64,000 bases of DNA from Paraphaeosphaeria minitans (GCA_015832175.1 WJXW01000015.1:496001-560000), one strand, 5' to 3'; shown: positions 46,732 through 58,760, counted from the first letter of the stretch. Numbers and translations are program-made. The notes: generated by a model not told the origin, from the letters alone.

Positions 46732-48278
46732 ATGAAAATAATTGAATTCATCCAGCTACTACAGAAACACGATCCCAATGATTCCATCGCGGACGTGCTC
46801 CGATCACCTGTGAGAATCTCAACTCAGACAATTCGTTCAGTCGTTTCTGACCCTTGAAGGAACTCTTCAAAGTAATCAAACCCGTTCTTGAGAACAACAA
46901 GATACGTACTGAGGATAGAGGGAATGAGAATAGAGGGAATGAGAATAGAGGGAATGAGAATAGAGGGAATGAGAATAGAGGGAATGAGAATAGAGGGAAT
47001 GAGAAGTCACGCACTGGGAATAAGAAGGCACGTACTGAGGATACAAGGGCTGACCGCGCGCCAAAAACACTAGACCGAGCGGAAGTTCAGCTGGATGCTC
47101 AACTGGTGGCTCTTTTAGCCGAATGGGCAACGAATCCAGCAAAGTTCTTCGAGCCTTGGAGCTTGGAGGCTCAACCTGAACCACATCAGCTTACGAGCCG
47201 AATCAACGAGCCTGACAACCTCACAGGCAAATCAACCTTAGCAGATTTGAAGTTAGCCCTTAACCAGAAGGTTGCGCAAATGAGGGGAATCAAATCTCGC
47301 AAATATGGGGATAGTATTCGTTTTCTTTTTAACGCTTTGTTCTTCCGCGATCTTTTCATGCTCTTCACACCAGATGGCCAGGATAACATGACCTTTCTGA
47401 AGGCTTCCGAGATCGGTCCCTACGCCACTCAGATACTGTCACAATTATCTGCGACTGAGCTGCTGCATGACTTTGTCGATTGGGTGAAATGGGGGCAAAT
47501 ATATCACCTTGTTGGTACCACAATAGGTGAGAGTTCTTGGATCGTGTTTGCGAACATCCTCGTGATGGAGAGGTAGATGAACCCATCGAGCAAGTGTCTG
47601 AATCAGTGAAGCTCACACTTAGCAGTTTGATCGACAATCTTCCAAAGACACTTCCTGCCTTAAAAGATACCCTCGAACCCCATAAGGGAAAACTCTCTGA
47701 CGCAACCAATAAAAATCGAGCACAAGACGCGGCCAACGCCATTCGTCAGTTCCAAAGACCACACACACTCTTCCTTTCAATCATAACAGTAGAGAACCGT
47801 CCATCATGGTCTATAAATACGATGGAGTCAAGCTTAGCATCAGGCTCGTCATCAACGTGTCTATCCAATAGCCGACCGGAAGCTGTACCGAAACTCCATG
47901 GACCAAAGAGAAAAAGATCAGCTAAAGCTGGACAATCAAAATGTTCAAAGACAGATCGCAGTTGTCCATCACCATCGACTTCCTATCAAACTAGTGAAGG
48001 CACACATCGCGATCAGAGCATCCAAGGTAACAGGTCTTCGAACAAATATCAACAACGTTGATAACATAGTGGTAGGGCTATTACCGCCTAGCGAAAGCGG
48101 CCATCAAAACGTGTCATCAGATTCTGGCATTCTCAGCCTCAATCAGGACTTTGCCAGTTTCCAAGGCTACGACTTCAACTTCAACCAAGACATATTACCG
48201 TTTGATCTCAACATCGATGACTTCAACTTCTACCAAGACCTTGCACCATTGGGTGACACCAGTACTGCTTCAGTCTAA
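46732..48278 (+). CDS. hypothetical protein with coding 15-bp minisatellite, four exons
   Basis: Exons 46732-46809, 46860-47526, 47577-48026 and 48070-48278 give 467 aa with all phases consistent. The introns are 43-50 nt, and the first has a clear branch site (CTGAC). The start MKIIEFIQLLQKHDPNDSIA is followed by ELFKVIKPVLENNK, then six RGNEN/K units, then a helical region (LVALLAEWATNPAKFFEPWS; ATQILSQLSATELLHDFVDW). A basic cluster (PKRKRSAKAG) could be a nuclear localisation signal. The C-terminus is Asp/Phe/Asn-rich (YDFNFNQDILPFDLNIDDFN), like an acidic activation region. I do not recognise the family; a nuclear role is inference. The neighbours are decayed, but this gene is intact. 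Confidence 0.8.
46917..47006 (+). repeat. 15-bp tandem repeat, six units, in frame
   Basis: The unit AGAGGGAATGAGAAT is repeated five times exactly, and the sixth differs at its last base. It encodes Arg-Gly-Asn-Glu-Asn. The period is a multiple of three, so copy-number changes keep the frame. Confidence 0.95.
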
Positions 48279-49748
48279 CTTATTATAAGGCAAAAATCCA
48301 CGCCTGTACTAATGAAAGCTGGTTTTCCCGCGGCACAGAAGACTGCGTATCCTAGTGACAAAGGCATATGCGAGCCTTTGTCAGTGGATAACGTTTCATT
48401 GGTGGAGAGGTAAGACGGCGTTTCTGAGATATGAATGGGAATGATGTACTGATTGTCCAAGGTCCATACTCTTGCCACACCTTTCGAACGGAGAACAGCC
48501 CACCCTCTCGGAACCTATCTGACAATCAGCACCCGTTTAAGAAGCGGAGATGACAAGCCTACGTTTTGGTATAGTTTGGAGACTGCAGCTATTGAGAGTG
48601 GGATAATTTTCTCACCCACTTCCCCTGCAACGCATCTCTCCAAGTTTGGCTTCGATGCCGCTTCATAATTATTCCCTTCATTCCTTATGTACGTGGATAA
48701 CTCGTTGATGGTATCGAGGGAGCCTATTTGCATACTCTCCAGATGCTTGGGCATGGGTGACGTGTATGTCGAAGAGCGGGGGCACGAGGCTATGCAAGTA
48801 ATGCTAGGTTTGATAACGTGCTCCACGTCTTCTCAGAACAGCTAATAAAACGCGTGTGATACTTACGGCGCCGTCTCAAGGGAGATGTCCGACTGTGTTG
48901 TTGGCTGTTACCAGGAAGGCCGGGCGCGACCAGGTTGTTTGGCGGGGCGCAACTACTGAACGGAATATATTTTATCCGTGGCGGGGCAAAACCACGTGAT
49001 CATCAGATATCTATCTCGACCCTATAATTCTTGTTCTTGAATAGATCTATCTATAATCATATCAAGCCCATACGTCGACTGCACTGATCCCATCAGCTGT
49101 TGTTACCATGACGTTGTAAACCGCATTTGGTGGAGTGTCGTAGGTATTGACTGACCTGTGCGTAACTTCCACTGACTCTCTGAGGCTAATTATTGGAAGT
49201 GAGAGTTCATGTCGCAAGCAGGGGAAATCGTACATATACGTGCTCAAATACCACAAGGCTGAAACATCCTTCACCGGTTGCCTTCTAATTCATCCCACTA
49301 TCATATCATTCCGCAGGCCTTCCAGCAGCCTGTGCAAAAATGTCAACACATTACTCGGTATTTCATCCTGTTAGGTGATGAATATGGACTGACCGCCTTG
49401 GTAACAGAAGCCAGTCAAAGGCGCGGACGAAAAGAAGTCACTTTGCCTCAATTTTACACGTTCTACCCTAAAACGACCAACTGTACTCCACAAACCCATT
49501 GAGATTGTACACTTGAAACAATCAACTCTAGTGTATGCACATGTCACTGCATTCTACAAGAGGAACGAAATCTCAGGGGAATTTCATGGACGTGCAGCGT
49601 ATACTTTGGAGGATTTCATGGCTACAGAATTCAAAGACACGGAGGTATATCGTTAAGCAGTCAAAGAACTGTCGTGTGTATCATCTGAGTCAGGCAAACC
49701 GCCGGAGGAAACTAAATGGCTTCCTTCATGGGTCTCTGCTTGCTTTTA
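48279..49748. other. 1.5-kb intergenic region
   Basis: No supported gene. A short + frame (48453-48668) and others near 49278-49888 are unrecognised. Confidence 0.5.
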
Positions 49749-51317
49749 CTAAGACTCTCTGCTCCTGTATTGGGTTGTCACGGCATAAGCGACATGCAAA
49801 GCATGCAGGTCCTGCCATCGGGAAAACTTTAAATCTTGGACGGAAGGCAACCAGGAGTTTTGATTTGATGAGTTTGGGGTATGGCTAGCGCAAGCCGAAG
49901 AGACACGTAAAAGATCAGCCTGTGGCGAGAGCCGCGTAGCCGATGCATAGTCGTGCAATATTGATAAGCTTCTCCCGCTCCCTGTCTTGACCAATAACAT
50001 ACGAATCATGACGGTGAACTGGGCGGTGAAAAGCTGGGACTCACTGAAGCGAAGCACATGTTTGAAATTAAGACGCAACGTTGGGCTGCATGAACACCCA
50101 GCCGAGCCACGCAGGGTCGCATCCGAGATGTACATTTGCTGGTCGAGCAATTCTCGGCGAAGAACACCGAGGTCATAGTCGTCATCATCGACGAGAAAGG
50201 GTCTGACAGCCCGTGCGGTCCACAGTCTCGCCCCCACAGGCGTATCCACCTTTGCCACGATGAAACACTGCTTGTCCTCATTACACTGGTTTTGCTTCGC
50301 TAACGCTCGCCGATAAATCTCGGCCTAGTACTATCGCTTGTTAATCGAGTAAGGACATGGGGCTACCCTGCGACTTACCCCAGATTTATTCGTGCCGTCG
50401 ACCACGAATGGCTCAAGCGATCCGATTACGGTGGCGTTCGTGTCCATGCGCACGGTGAGAGTCTTTCCAACATGTGTTGTACCATTGAGCTTAGCGACAG
50501 CATATTCCGCCTCGGCTTTGGTCGAGAACCTTGCGGTCGCCACCCCCTTCGAAGCGCCCCTTGGATCCTTGTGCACGTTGGCGTGCTCCGGTCGCAAACC
50601 AGCATTGTTCAACAGTGTCGCAAGCTCGCTGTTTCCTACACTGTAGTTTAGGCCCTGGAGGAAGATGCCACGCGTCTCGGTGATCACCGCGCCTCGACTC
50701 AGATTCACAGGTAACCCTGCCGAGCTCTGTGAATAGACCGGCTGCATCAATGTGCCCGGGTAAGGATAGACAGATGGTGGCGTGTATGTTGTGGCATGGT
50801 AATAATTGGCGTATTGGTAACACGGCTGCGCGGGCACTGCGTGGTAGGTTGCTGAGGTGCTTTCCCGTTTTCCGAAGACTTGGTTGACAGCATTGACATC
50901 GATTCCAGAACGACCAGGGGAGTGACCTCTGTCTCCCACCCCAAAATGGCGATTGCAGTTGCATTTGAGCAGGTCCCAGTACCCAGTGCGCAGACTCGTT
51001 GCGAAGATATGAATTACCACTTGCCTGGAGTAGGCACCTAGGGAGACGGATCAGCCAAAGAGTGTTGTTGTCAAGGGATCCCACGTACTGTAAACAGAGT
51101 TTGCGTCTTCTTTATCCTTCAGTCTGCACCAACCTTGCATGTCTCCTCGTATCTTTCCTTCGCATACGTTTGACCATCCAGGCTGTTCCTTCACGACCAT
51201 TCGGATGTGGTCCTTGAAAGCTTTCCAGTCTGCTAGATAGGGAGCTTTGCGAAGTTGACCAGAAACAACTAACAGGTAGTCCCCATCTGCATCCTTCCTT
51301 GGGACTGGAAAAGACAT
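49749..51317 (-). CDS. RNA-recognition-motif (RRM) protein
   Basis: Three exons on the - strand (51317-51089, 51037-50379, 50324-49749) give up to 487 aa. The N-terminal 80 residues (MSFPVPRKDADGDYLLVVSG; GWCRLKDKEDANSVYS) form a conserved block found ahead of the RRM in fungal proteins of this type. The second exon continues AYSRQVVIHIFATS and a Tyr/Pro-rich linker. The RRM follows at about residues 200-272, with RNP2 IFLQGL and RNP1 KGVATARF. Both introns (51 and 54 nt) are GT-AG and phase-consistent. The extreme C-terminus after about 50100 looks less protein-like, so the true stop could be reached through another intron. It probably binds RNA in nucleus or cytoplasm. Confidence 0.82.
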
Positions 51318-53484
51318 TTTGGCTGGCGAAATTTGAAATCGAACTAGCGATAGGATGGTCGTTGGACTACTCGGAGAGTGACGATGCTAAGGTATTGATA
51401 TTGAGAAGGAACTGTGGAACGAGTGCGGTTGAGATGAGCTGTTCGTAGCGGAATGAACGCGATTCTATACATCATGAAGTCTCAGAAACCACCAGGGTCT
51501 TGAGGATGAAGCGAAAAAAAAAGTTGAAATCTGAAACTGAGCACTAGGATCATCTGCCAGCTCGCCAGTGGAAAGTCTACGGCGCCGCACCCCTGTGTTG
51601 CGCATCGGCCGTACCCGAGAGCCGTATGTACAATGCTGCGTCCAGAAGAAGGAACGGGGGCGGAAGCTAGCAGGATCTCCTTTGCACATGGGCCTTTACA
51701 AACCCATGTGGCTTCACCGAAGCCCTGGCGGCTGATGGGCACTGCCCTTGGTTCGAGCAGCGGGAGGCGAATTTTCTTGATTTTCAGGATCCGTAATATT
51801 GGTTTGTCTCATCGCACGGGCGAGAGCTTCGGGCAGATGAGAACGATTTGACTTCGCGCGCCGGACTGGGAAGTCCATGATCGCCGAGACATTTAGGAAC
51901 GACCATTTTGCAGCCACTTCAGTAACATGACTCGTAGCCAATGCCTTCCACAACCCAAACAGCGAGAGATGCAGCTGACATGCCATGTTTTAGTCGAAAG
52001 CGTAGTCCATCCTCCGACAAACGCCAAATTGGCGGCTCTACCGACTCCAAGAGCCAGTATGGGAGTACCAAAGAAGGGAATGTGATGTAATCTTATATTT
52101 TTCTTTATACTATAACTTGAGAAGAAGTAACATATAACATCATAGCAGACCCTACTTTGATCATTACTACAATAGTTGATTTAAAGTAAACCGTGAGATG
52201 CCGAAGCAGCCAGCCTGATCCGTGACAGTCGAGCATCAGGCAAAGCATGAAACTCCCGAGATCTGTGATGTAACATGTCTTCTTGTTGAGTGAGGGAACC
52301 CTCGAATTGACATTCATATGAAGATTCTACTCGAGGTGTAACGGGACTCGCTTGGCGTGAGCTGGGCCAGCCGCGAAGAAGGTATGTAAATATGGTCGCG
52401 CTGGTGGGTTGATGCGTCAATCAATCACTATCGTACGAAGGTGTTGCCAAAGACGTCACGTGTATCGTGGATTGACAATGACAGATTACCAGTGGTAATC
52501 CGTCATCTCTGATACCGCTATCCGGTGTTGGCTTTGCTGCGGCACAGAGCCGACAGTGTTTATTACGTGACCTTCTGCTCACGTCTCCATGTTATGGTAA
52601 GCATCATCATCGTAAGCGATAGCACCCTAGTCGAGACCCCAGTCGTCTCCATCGCTGTCATCGTGATTACCCTGCGAGTGATTCTGTTGCGGCACGGCAG
52701 CCGTAACAAGTTCGCTTAATGCGCTAGTGCCTAATATGGCCTTAGCGCGTGAAGAAGGCAACACCAAAAGTCCAAAGCGAACTTCACGATCTACTCGTTA
52801 CATCAATAATATCTCCAATAAGTAGGTAAAGGACTATCTAGTTTATGTATGATATCTATAGAGCTAATCCAGATCTCTGATATTTATATCATACGGAGAG
52901 TTTTAGCCTGTGTGACAAGGAATCGGCAAGAAATGGGGCACGATTTGGCTGACGGGGAACAAAGGGTCAGCAGTGTCCACGCCGATCGGAACGAACCACT
53001 ATCGACGCCACGTGAAAAGGTCCGGCAGAAGCCATGGCGGAACCTCGGGGTCATGTGATGAGGTCCGGCAGGAAATGAGGTCCCTAGGGACCTTGGGAGA
53101 TCCCGGGACCTCAGACTCTTGGCGGGACCTCGGCGAGGACTCGGAAGATAGTAAGGATGGGAGTACTGGTATAAAGTCTAGGACACTCCTTGGGTATTTC
53201 GGATTCTTCGTAGTCACCTCACTTTCATATCCAAATTGAAGCTCTTCGTATCCAGACAAACGTTCAGTCTTCTCTTGATATCGTTGTATCACCTCGCACT
53301 GTATGTGGGAAGCCCTTATAATAGTACTTACTGCTGATTCGCTGTCGGAGCATTCCGCGCGGGAGAGCTCCACGTGGCATTACTAATCGATCGCTCTAAA
53401 ACGCGGGCTCTGACCCCGCACTAGGCTATTTGTACGAGTACAATATTAATCTCTCTGTCTTTCCAGACAGTCATTTCTGGCATC
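51318..53484. other. 2.2-kb gene-poor region
   Basis: No gene is recognised. It includes an AT-rich hairpin near 52845-52893 (GTATGATAT ... ATATCATAC) and GC-rich imperfect repeats of GGTCCGGCAG and GGGACCTC words (52975-53160). Confidence 0.5.
53078..53093. repeat. perfect 16-bp palindrome
   Basis: AGGTCCCTAGGGACCT is perfectly self-complementary and lies in a locally repetitive GC-rich patch. It could be a dimeric protein-binding site, but nothing around it supports a role. Confidence 0.5.
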
Positions 53485-55293
53485 ATGACTACGGACATGA
53501 AAAATCGTTCCGCAGTCCCGGTTCATCTACCAGACGAGCTCTGGCTAATGATTGTGGGCCTACTCGATACAGCAGGAAGGAAACGGATGGCGACAAACGT
53601 GCCAGCGCTTCAACGGCCTCGCTACACCTCTACTCTTTGAAAGAATATTACTTCGAGCTTTGTGGGCGAGGATGTGACTCTCTGTATAACATATCTCGTA
53701 GCCCGGCACTCTCCTCATATGTAACAACTCTCGTACTACGTGCAGTTCACGGTTATAGGAAGTTTCCTGATTCCGATATCTGGGTCGACAGTATATTCCA
53801 GCCGGGCGATCCTGGCAACGCTATCTCTTTATCAAGTGATACCAGCTACTACAATAACGATCAAGTTAGCAAAGAACTGTTGCCATATAGTGAGTGGATG
53901 GCATTGTCGGAAGAACGCAAGGAGGCCCTCTACCAGGAGTACGAGGCAGATCGCAAAAAGGCACACGACGAGCTTCGGGACATGACGAATACGTTGCGCT
54001 TTCGCTCCCTGAGGAGACTACGAGTCCGGCGTTCATACACCCCCATAGGGCGCCTCGTTCCACGACAGCGTCGACCGCCGCTATCGATCAATTTTACTGG
54101 GCGCTCAAGGCGCTCCCAAACCTGAAAGCTCTTTACCACGAGCCGGCATTCCTTTACGACGACTATTGGGCATGTCGATGGAGGGACCTCTATCTGCACC
54201 CAATGTCACTGGTTGGCCACACAGACTATTGGGCATGTCGATGGAGGGACCTCTATCTGCACCCAATGTCACTGGTTGGCCACACAGACTATTGGGCATG
54301 TCGATGGAGGGACCTCTATCTGCACCCAATGTCACTGGTTGGCCACACAGACTATTGGGCATGTCGATGGAGGGACCTCTATCTGCACCCAATGTCACTG
54401 GTTGGCCACACAGACTACTGCGAGGATGAGGATGCCGAGTCACTACATGTGTCAGTAGCTCTCCAAGCGCTTGCGTGTGTTAGGCGGGAGACAGCATGCT
54501 TCAAAAGTTGAGCATATACGTGGGCGGCCCAGCATTCGCCACTCCAGCTCGTTTACAGCATCTTTGGGAAGGTGATGGACACGAAATAACGCGACTATGT
54601 CGGCAAATCAGCCCCGATGCAGCACAAGCGGACAGAGAAGCCTACTCTGCGGATACAATTCAAGGACAGGGCCAATTCTACGGAGAACAATTGCAACTCA
54701 TGAGGTATGCGTTGGTTTCTCTTACCCATCTCGACTATGTGGTATCCGACGAGGACAAATTGGAGGGCTGCCTTGGTATTGCGGGAAACCTAGTCACTGG
54801 CTTCCTAATAGCGACTGAGAAGCTCGAAGACTTACGCTTAGTCTTTGGAAGACTAGTTAACAGCGTCTTTCAGCCGCTGTCAGGGTACGATGAGCGGAAC
54901 CGCTCGCAGGGCTCCATTCGTCTGCTCGAGAACCTAACTCTTTACTCACCGTGGACCGCCATCCGGAGAGTTGAGCTTGAGATCGCCACGGACAAAGATA
55001 CGCTTCTACACTTAACGCGCATGACGCTCGTACGGCTGGGCGACCCGCTCAATAACTGGGAGCTCGCCCTTACCGAGATCGGACAAGGTCTCTCCCTCAC
55101 TTCGCTTGCTCTGTCGGATCTCTTCGATTTCACAGAGGAATGGGGAAGAGGTGTGCAGGGACGTATGCTATTTAAATCAGAAGATAGTATGTGGCAAGGA
55201 ATGGCAGGCAAGTACTCTGCTTACTATGAGGTAATAATAGGCCGCGTACTTCGGCAAGAAACTATATTATCTCTTAGTCCCGTAATTTCTTAA
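53485..55293 (+). pseudogene. F-box protein gene with multiple frameshifts
   Basis: The start at 53485 leads to the F-box HLPDELWLMIVGLLDT. The expected continuation QRFNGLATPLLFERILLRAL lies one frame over. The next block (YNISRSPALSSYVTTLVLRA) is in a third frame. Then AIDQFYWALKALPNLKALYH and a repeat block are in another, and the C-terminal part from 54496 (LSIYVGGPAFATPARLQHLW; SLTHLDYVVSDEDKLEG) in another. No intron set explains all these changes. The family normally recruits substrates to SCF ubiquitin ligases. Four or more frame changes make it a pseudogene, although 260 codons at the 3' end remain open. Confidence 0.82.
54161..54412 (+). repeat. exact 63-bp tandem repeat, four copies
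   Basis: The units start at 54161, 54224, 54287 and 54350 and appear identical. Each encodes 21 residues, DYWACRWRDLYLHPMSLVGH plus Thr. A diverging GACTACTGC follows at 54413. The lack of differences among copies points to recent amplification. Confidence 0.97.
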
Positions 55294-55690
55294 TAGAAAA
55301 TATACAGGGACATCCATGTTGTAACGGGTTTCCACTTACCTGATCACAGGTTCGGACCTTGGGGGTATTCAATGTCTGAAGCTATATTACTACATCGGCT
55401 CAGCCATCATTCCAATTCTTGAGCTGCGCATGCTAACGCTTCGACCCATCCCTAGGGTCAGTAGCACCTAGGAAGCAACCTCGTTCGTGCTCGTTAATAG
55501 CTGAATTACTAAACGACGAGTATGAGACGTCCAGTGGTAGCCGTCGAATCTCACTCTCCATTAAAAACTCATTCTAGGCACATAGCGCCTCTTGAATATA
55601 CCTCTGATTTCTTACTTACTTGATTCAAAGCTGATTTACGCTTTGCCCTAGTGTGTAATGCTTTACGATTCTGCTCCTAATTCTTCCTAG
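55294..55690. other. intergenic region
   Basis: No gene. It ends with a good splice acceptor (TTCTTCCTAG at 55681-55690) in front of the DUF3435-like exon, but no donor exon was found. Confidence 0.5.
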
Positions 55691-56245
55691 AAAGGTAAAG
55701 AACGGGCCCTGTGGATGAAGCAGCTTCGCGATGCTGGTCACTACCCAGCTGTGAAAGGCAAAGGTACCGAGCCTTACAAGAAATACGAGGAAGCGAAGCG
55801 GAAGATTGCCAGAACCAATCAAAGACTGCACAAGCAACGGCTGAACTTGGCTATCCGCGAGTTCCATGATTCGATCGACACCATTCACATTGCCAAGCAA
55901 TTGAGTGGCCAAGCTGCAGCGGAGGCCCTGACGCTACCGGTGACTGAAATCGAACTTAAAGAGCGCGCATCTGTTGCTAGTATGCTCTTCAGGCCCGTTC
56001 GAAACGACGGAATGCGCGTAAAGCTTGTACGTCTTGTGATCAGATTGTGCCGCAGACAACAGACGCGGCGGCTAAAGGCATTGAAGCGAAAGAAGACTGA
56101 ACGTGTCATTCATACCGAGGGGATTTCGAACAAGCGAGAAAAGAAGGTCAGCGTAGCAGATGAGGGTCCGCAAGACTTCGAGCCACATCAACATGATACA
56201 ACAGGGAAGACCACAAGCTGCTCTGAGTCATCGTACAAGACGTAA
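55691..56245 (+). pseudogene. C-terminal fragment resembling DUF3435/FluG-domain proteins
   Basis: The frame opens at the acceptor at 55690 (KGKERALWMKQLRDAGHYP) and runs to 56245. A charged helical stretch (YKKYEEAKRKIARTNQRLHK) is followed by IREFHDSIDTIHIAKQLSG and EIELKERASVASMLFRPVRN. The helix-then-IDTIxIxxQL-then-ExxERAxVAxxLF pattern matches my memory of DUF3435/FluG-domain proteins. That family includes tyrosine-recombinase-derived captain genes of fungal Starship elements and many degenerate copies. The recombinase core (R-H-R-Y) is absent here and upstream. The family assignment is moderate, and any link to a Starship is inference. Confidence 0.5.
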
Positions 56246-56269
56246 TTCTAGTCTTCAAGCCTTTGTACT

Positions 56270-56435
56270 TTGACTCTCAGCAGCAGCCGCATTCAAAGTG
56301 TTGTCATAGAGACCGCCTTGGGCATCGATATTGGCGTCATAAGTAAGGAGTAGCCGTACTACCGCCTGTTGCCATACCTGCCTCCTTGCGCGTTAACGTA
56401 TGCGTTACTGTTGAGCAGTATCCACACTGGTCACC
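56270..56435 (-). pseudogene. ankyrin-repeat fragment
   Basis: The - strand reads VWILLNSNAYVNAQGGRYGN and then, one frame over, VVRLLLTYDANIDAQGGLYD followed by NTLNAAAAES. These are two consecutive fungal-type ankyrin repeats (NAQGGxYGN signature) separated by a one-base frameshift. No longer array remains on either side. Confidence 0.68.
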
Positions 56436-56863
56436 AGGGAACACAAAACGATCCTTATTCACAACGTCGTCCTTTCGGGGATAACAGAAGTGGAGCCATC
56501 CAATGCATCCAACGCCGATATCTAGGAAGGTACAATGCGGAAAGCTTCGTGGATCTCGGCAGCGCTGCTCCAAACATGGCAGGCCATCAGGAGGCTTATT
56601 GCCAGCACAACAACTTTTCCTTTCCTGCAGCCACTGGCTGTGCGCAAAATTCATTCTAGTAACCACCGCGAAGATCTCCACAACAGATAGAGACTGGGGC
56701 TTGCAGCCAGACATTCATTTCCTCGGTGACACATTCGTCCGAGGGATCGTGACGTAGGCCATGGAGAAACTCTGATTTGGGTATTGCTAGTTGAAAAGAG
56801 CGACTGGAAACCTGTGTATCCCCAGATATACATGATTCCCTCTTTCCCCGTTGACAAGATGGA

Positions 56864-57496
56864 TTACTTCTGTGACTGGGTGTCGTGGGATGACGTGCTC
56901 GTGAATCGAATTGCCGTACGAGGAAGCTGCTGATCTTCAGAAATGTGCCTCATTATCTGAGTAGGTGACGCCACCATAGACTGGCTTGTCGTCGCAAGCG
57001 CATTGACCTTCATCTTTATGGAGGCCTTCCTGCTCCTTAACACCCATAGGAGGCTAAGTAGCAACCCATCTGCAATGGTATCTTGGTGACTTGGTTTCCC
57101 GATGATACGCCGAATGGTGCAACGTCGTCTGGATTTATGACTAGATGGCCTCCAATGACGTTTACGTTGAGACAATGGGATTCTATTCCTCCTAAGACGG
57201 ATACTGCCTATAGCAAGAGCGGTTTGGAAGATGTCGAGACAGTTCGGCTCTCCTCGGTGGGGCTCGCTCGGGATGCGCATATCGCTGCCATAGTGAGAAT
57301 GTCCACCGTGAGAGCTGACTTCGTGCCCACACACGCACTGAGTCGATCGTATGCCGCAGGTTAAAGTCTCGTCACTGCCATCATATAAGTCTTTGCTTGT
57401 GATGTCCCAAAATTGTTGACATCCGCATAGTCCGTGCTCCATAGGAAAGAAGCAGGATGACGGGAGGTTGTCTGCTTTCGGCGTCTTGTCCATCAT
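56864..57496 (-). CDS. hypothetical Cys/His-rich protein
   Basis: The - strand is open for 210 codons. The N-terminal part is rich in cysteine and histidine (CGCQQFWDITSKDLYDGSDE; TQCVCGHEVSSHGGHSHYG), suggesting a zinc-binding segment. A later part (KMKVNALATTSQSMVASPTQ) is helical and polar. I do not recognise a named family. It lies between the ankyrin fragment and the transposon and may be the N-terminal part of a decayed multi-domain gene. Confidence 0.42.
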   Translation of the reverse strand: MMDKTPKADNLPSSCFFPMEHGLCGCQQFWDITSKDLYDGSDETLTCGIRSTQCVCGHEVSSHGGHSHYGSDMRIPSEPHRGEPNCLDIFQTALAIGSIRLRRNRIPLSQRKRHWRPSSHKSRRRCTIRRIIGKPSHQDTIADGLLLSLLWVLRSRKASIKMKVNALATTSQSMVASPTQIMRHISEDQQLPRTAIRFTSTSSHDTQSQK

Positions 57497-57640
57497 GTAG
57501 CGGTGATAATCTAGTTGTCAAAGCGATGCAGACTGGCTTTTAGGCGTCGGAATGTGAAACGAGCTAACGGCTTGGCGGTGTTCGTGACGATCATTGCGTC
57601 GCGTTGCCTTGTCCCTGCGCGTATTGTCGTTCTCAAAATA

Positions 57641-57658
57641 CCGTCCCGCCCCACTTCG
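57641..57658 (+). repeat. left terminal inverted repeat
   Basis: The 18 bases CCGTCCCGCCCCACTTCG are identical to the reverse complement of 60944-60961. Immediately outside is TA. Confidence 0.95.
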
Positions 57659-57770
57659 CGCGGATTTTCTGTCAGCACTTACGGTAGTAATCGATTCCTC
57701 ACGAATATTTTTGTACACCTGTTTTAGGAGCAATAAAATGCTTACAGAGAACATTTACCCTAGGTAAATA

Positions 57771-58760
57771 ATGCCGCAGGATCCAGGGAGACCCACCGGG
57801 TGTCGTATACAGCCATCGCTTATCCAGGCCATTGTTGATCGCGTTAATGATGGGAAAAACAATGAAGAAATCCATCGGGAGCTCGGCGTGGATCCAAAAA
57901 CAGTACGAAAATACAGGCTCAACCTGAAGGCCTTTGGTGAGCCAATCGGGCCAAGATACGTACGTCGTGGCAGACCGCCTGTGCTCAAGCAATGCCATAG
58001 AGACGCGCTGCTAGAGATGCTGCGTGGCAAGCCAACAGCCTACCTGGATGAGATGCAGGACTTCTTGTACGATGAGTACGACGTCAAGATATCCGTTGCT
58101 ACTCTGGATAGAGAGCTTGAAGCCATGCGGTGGAGTGGGAAGGCAGCCTCAAAGGCAGCCAGGGAGCGTCATGAGGGCCTCCGTCGAGCCTTTCGAGCGC
58201 GGTGCGAACAAATCTATCGACCTCATCAGATTGTCTGCCTTGACGAGAGCGCTTGCAACGAGCGTACAGGGGATCGAAAGTATGGCTGGAGCGAGGTCAA
58301 TACGGCCTGCGACGTGCGCTACTCAGCCAAGCGCTCAGAGAGGTGGAGCTTACTGCCAGCCACGGACGTCGACGGATACGTCGCCCACATGATCTATCAG
58401 GGAGCAATCACAGCGGAGCTGATGGAGGACTTTGTTGCCAATCAAGTACTCCCACACTGCAGTCCTTGGCCAGGAAAACGCTCCGTAATAGTCCTCGATA
58501 ACGCGTCTATCCATCGATCAGTGAGGCTGGCCAACCTGTGCGCAGAGGCAGGCGTAATTATGGAGTTTCTGCCTCCGTACTCACCTGATATGAATCCGAT
58601 TGAGCAGACCTTCAAGGCGTTAAAGACCTGGATCCGGCGGCATTACCGGGGCGCTGAGGCGTATGATAGATTTGAGTATTTTCTGGAGGAAGCTGTATTA
58701 AGCGTATGCTACGGGAGCTCTGCGGGTAACTTCTTCAGGTACTGTGGGTGGGCGCCGTAG
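57771..58760 (+). CDS. Tc1/mariner-type (DD34E) transposase
   Basis: A single uninterrupted frame of 329 aa. The N-terminus carries paired helix-turn-helix segments (SLIQAIVDRVNDGKNNEEIH; LGVDPKTVRKYRLNLKAFGE) for TIR binding. A basic linker, YVRRGRPPV, follows. The catalytic triad is Asp158 in CLDESACNE, Asp243 in VLDNASIHRS and Glu278 in PDMNPIEQTF. There are 34 residues between the second Asp and the Glu, the DD34E spacing of Tc1/IS630 relatives. No stop or frameshift was found, so it could be active. It begins 130 bases inside the left TIR. Confidence 0.93.
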   Translation: MPQDPGRPTGCRIQPSLIQAIVDRVNDGKNNEEIHRELGVDPKTVRKYRLNLKAFGEPIGPRYVRRGRPPVLKQCHRDALLEMLRGKPTAYLDEMQDFLYDEYDVKISVATLDRELEAMRWSGKAASKAARERHEGLRRAFRARCEQIYRPHQIVCLDESACNERTGDRKYGWSEVNTACDVRYSAKRSERWSLLPATDVDGYVAHMIYQGAITAELMEDFVANQVLPHCSPWPGKRSVIVLDNASIHRSVRLANLCAEAGVIMEFLPPYSPDMNPIEQTFKALKTWIRRHYRGAEAYDRFEYFLEEAVLSVCYGSSAGNFFRYCGWAP

